Positions 14,530-16,532 of a stretch of DNA of 16,532 nt are shown here, one piece after another. The first letter of the stretch is position 1. Each line of letters opens with the position of its first letter. The position numbers and the translations under genes are program-made. The DNA is from DATJQF01 sp035505995 (GTDB lineage Bacteria > Bacteroidota > Bacteroidia > Bacteroidales > FEN-979), in contig DATJQF010000026.1 in the NCBI GenBank assembly GCA_035505995.1, positions 1 through 16,532 on the forward strand, written 5' to 3'. The notes below the pieces were generated by a model. That model was not told the origin of the DNA, made no database searches, and worked only from the letters and a program-made list of their open reading frames with translations.

Positions 14530-14554
14530 CCCTGATTTTGTAAGATTACCCGTT

Positions 14555-15844
14555 ATGGCAACATTCGAGATTGTGATGCCCAAGCTGGGCGAAAGCATCA
14601 TCGAGGCGACGATCATTAAATGGCTGAAACAGGAAGGGGAAAAAGTGGCCGAAGATGAGGCCATCGCCGAGATCGCGACCGACAAGGTGGATTCCGAGAT
14701 CCCGTCGCCCGTAGAAGGCGTGATGGCACAGCTGCTGTTCAAGGAGGGAGAGGTAGTGCCCGTAGGCAAAACCATCGCGGTGATCGATCTCGACGGAGAC
14801 TCCGCCGGGTCGAAGCCTCCGGCCGCCAAACCGGAGAAGCCGGCGAAAGAAGCTGAAAAGAAGCCTGCCCGGGAAACCGTTGCGACAACGGCCAAACCGG
14901 CTGCAGCAGCCACGTCCAGGTTCCTTTCCCCGCTGGTGAAGAACATTGCCGCGCAGGAAAAAATCTCCGCGGAAGAACTGGAAACAATCCCGGGTACCGG
15001 GAAGGACAACCGGATCACCAAGGATGACCTGATGAACTGGCTGCAGAGCCGTTCCCAGAAACCGGCTCCCGCCCCTCCTGCTGCCCGGACAACTTCTGCG
15101 GCAGCTCCACCGCCCCCGGCCGTTCGCGTGGCCGCAGGCGACGAAGTGGTGGAGATGGACCGGATGCGGCAGCTGATCGCATCCCATATGGTCCGGTCGA
15201 TGCAGACCTCTCCGCATGTCACCTCTTTCGTGGAAGCGGATGTGACCGAGCTGGTCCGCTGGAGGGAAAGGATCAAGGATTCGTTCCGGCAGCGGGAAAA
15301 TATCAAGATCACCTTCACCCCCGTGTTCATCGAAGCTATCGCCAAGGCGCTGCGAGACCATCCCGGGGTGAATGTATCGGTGGACGGCACCCGCATCATC
15401 CGGCATAAGAATGTCAACGTGGGCATGGCCGTCGCCCTGCCCGGCTATAACCTCATTGTCCCGGTCATCCGGCAGGCCGACCAGAAAAACCTCATCGGCA
15501 TCACCCGCGAGGTCAATGACCTGGCCGAACGGGCCCGGGCCGGGAAGCTGGTGCCGGATGAGATCATGGAAGGGACCATCTCACTGACCAACCTGGGATC
15601 GTTCGGAACGCTGATGGGCTCGCCGATCATCAACCAGCCGCAGACAGCCATCGTAGCCACCGGCATCATCCGCAAAAGACCGGTGGTGATAGAGACCCCG
15701 GCAGGAGATTCCATCGCGATCCGTCATGTGATGATCGCCTCCCTGACCTTCGACCACCGTGTGATCGACGGGGCGCTGGCCGGCGATTTCCTGAACAGCT
15801 TCGTGAAGTACCTGGAACATTTCGATACCAACCAACCCCTCTGA
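14555..15844 (+). CDS. Dihydrolipoamide acyltransferase, E2 of a 2-oxo acid dehydrogenase complex
   Basis: A protein of 429 residues. An N-terminal lipoyl domain (about 2-80) has the lipoylated K44 in EIATDKVDSE. A Pro/Ala/Lys-rich hinge is followed by a peripheral-subunit-binding domain (about 123-164, LSPLVKNIAAQEKISAEEL) that holds E1 or E3. A second Pro/Ala hinge leads to the acyltransferase core (about 195-425), with SFVEADVTELVRWRER near its start and the active-site HRVIDG (H401, D405). It moves an acyl group from the lipoyl arm to CoA. The single lipoyl domain and overall size fit branched-chain 2-oxo acid, pyruvate or 2-oxoglutarate complexes. No E1 or E3 gene lies beside it, so I do not choose between them. 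An exonuclease gene follows after 2 bp. Confidence 0.95.
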   Translation: MATFEIVMPKLGESIIEATIIKWLKQEGEKVAEDEAIAEIATDKVDSEIPSPVEGVMAQLLFKEGEVVPVGKTIAVIDLDGDSAGSKPPAAKPEKPAKEAEKKPARETVATTAKPAAAATSRFLSPLVKNIAAQEKISAEELETIPGTGKDNRITKDDLMNWLQSRSQKPAPAPPAARTTSAAAPPPPAVRVAAGDEVVEMDRMRQLIASHMVRSMQTSPHVTSFVEADVTELVRWRERIKDSFRQRENIKITFTPVFIEAIAKALRDHPGVNVSVDGTRIIRHKNVNVGMAVALPGYNLIVPVIRQADQKNLIGITREVNDLAERARAGKLVPDEIMEGTISLTNLGSFGTLMGSPIINQPQTAIVATGIIRKRPVVIETPAGDSIAIRHVMIASLTFDHRVIDGALAGDFLNSFVKYLEHFDTNQPL

Positions 15845-15846
15845 CC

Positions 15847-16532
15847 ATGGAGCTCAGCCTGAACCGCCCGCTCGCCTTTTTCGATCTCGAAACTACCGGG
15901 ATCCGGGTGGCGGTCGACCGGATCGTCGAGATCTGCATTTTCCGCGTCCACCCGGACGGAACTTCGAAAACCTGGACGCGCAGGGTCAACCCCGAAATGC
16001 CGATCCCATGGGAAGCCACCGCCATTCACGGGATCCGCGATGAGGATGTGAAGGATTGCCCGAAGTTCAGGGAGCTGGCTCCGGAGCTGATGCAATTCCT
16101 CGAAAATTGCGACCTGGCCGGATTTAATTCCAACCATTTCGACATCCCGCTGCTGGTGGAGGAATTCCTCCGCACCGACCTGGATTTCGAGCTGAAGGGT
16201 AGGCGGTTCGTGGATGTCCAGAATATCTTCCATAAAATGGAGCCGAGGAACCTACGCGCCGCGTATAAATTCTATTGCGACCGGGAGCTGGAGAACGCGC
16301 ACAGCGCGGAAGCCGATACGATGGCCACCTATGAGATCCTGAAGGCGCAGGTGGAACGGTACCGGGACGTGGAAGTGAAAGACCGTAACGGCAAGGTCTC
16401 CATACCGGTCCGCAACGACGTGAAAGCCCTCAGCGAGTTTTCCTATGCTTCGAGGAATGTGGACCTGATCGGTCATATCGTCTATAACGAGAAGAATGCC
16501 GAGGTGTTCAACTTCGGAAAACATAAGGGGAA
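15847..16532 (+). CDS. DnaQ-like 3'-5' exonuclease (DEDDh type), 3' end outside window
   Basis: The frame is open from ATG 15847 to the window edge, giving 228 residues with no stop. All three exonuclease motifs are present: Exo I FFDLETTG (D13 and E15), Exo II AGFNSNHFDIPLL (D99), and Exo III HSAEADT (H152 and D157), the HxAxxD signature of the DEDDh class. The fold matches the proofreading subunit of DNA polymerase III and related RNases. From about residue 175 the chain continues beyond a minimal exonuclease domain (KDRNGKVSIPVRNDVKALSE), so the protein has a C-terminal extension whose end is not visible. It may be a Bacteroidota-type stand-alone 3'-5' exonuclease rather than the dedicated epsilon subunit. 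It is separated from the E2 stop by only 2 bp, which suggests cotranscription. Confidence 0.92.
   Translation, partial: MELSLNRPLAFFDLETTGIRVAVDRIVEICIFRVHPDGTSKTWTRRVNPEMPIPWEATAIHGIRDEDVKDCPKFRELAPELMQFLENCDLAGFNSNHFDIPLLVEEFLRTDLDFELKGRRFVDVQNIFHKMEPRNLRAAYKFYCDRELENAHSAEADTMATYEILKAQVERYRDVEVKDRNGKVSIPVRNDVKALSEFSYASRNVDLIGHIVYNEKNAEVFNFGKHKG

Noticed and set aside
1..16532. CRISPR array, transposon ends, phage genes or defence system
   Set aside because: No regularly spaced repeats, no transposase or integrase frame and no abrupt base-composition shift were seen; all large frames are accounted for by housekeeping or envelope genes.

Overview
The window looks like a chromosomal segment from a GC-rich member of the Bacteroidota. 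Three things point there. The genes include families largely confined to that phylum: a DUF4294 protein, a probable DUF5723 outer-membrane protein, a TonB-dependent receptor C-terminus, and an OppC-type permease with a large external insert. No start codon has a convincing Shine-Dalgarno sequence. Several intergenic gaps carry the Bacteroidota -7 promoter box TAnnTTTG just upstream of a gene. The genes are tightly packed. I see no insertion sequence, phage gene, CRISPR array or origin.

Layout, left to right. (1) 2-319 is the C-terminus of a TonB-dependent receptor; a secreted M16 zinc peptidase follows, and its stop codon abuts smpB. (2) 3711-4547 (minus) encodes a small outer-membrane beta-barrel, divergent from a thioredoxin-fold protein (4650-5225) that ends in a clear intrinsic terminator. 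(3) 5264-5291 is a four-copy 7-bp tandem repeat beside tRNA-His(GTG) (minus). That tRNA is divergent from an OppC/DppC-type permease whose only plausible start is TTG. (4) 6693-8195 (minus) is a large outer-membrane protein that overlaps the permease tail to tail by 12 bp. (5) 8319-11820 is one apparent transcription unit: promoter box, tRNA-Leu(TAG), trigger factor, clpP, clpX; a DUF4294 gene follows. (6) 12516-14483 encodes a three-part membrane glycosyltransferase. (7) 14555-15844 encodes a 2-oxo acid dehydrogenase E2, followed after 2 bp by a DnaQ-type exonuclease that runs off the window.

The functional core is protein quality control: trigger factor folds nascent chains, ClpXP degrades substrates including tmRNA-tagged ones, and SmpB delivers tmRNA to stalled ribosomes. 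The other genes are envelope or metabolic housekeeping.

The most unusual item is the 655-residue glycosyltransferase. An N-terminal GT2 domain is joined to a membrane and Rossmann scaffold typical of WcaJ/WbaP-type phosphoglycosyl transferases. The catalytic block of that second enzyme is missing, and the positions of its Asp-Glu dyad and Pro-Arg-Pro motif appear replaced. Other points of note are an 11-histidine tail on trigger factor and a tRNA gene serving as the leader of the tig-clpP-clpX unit.
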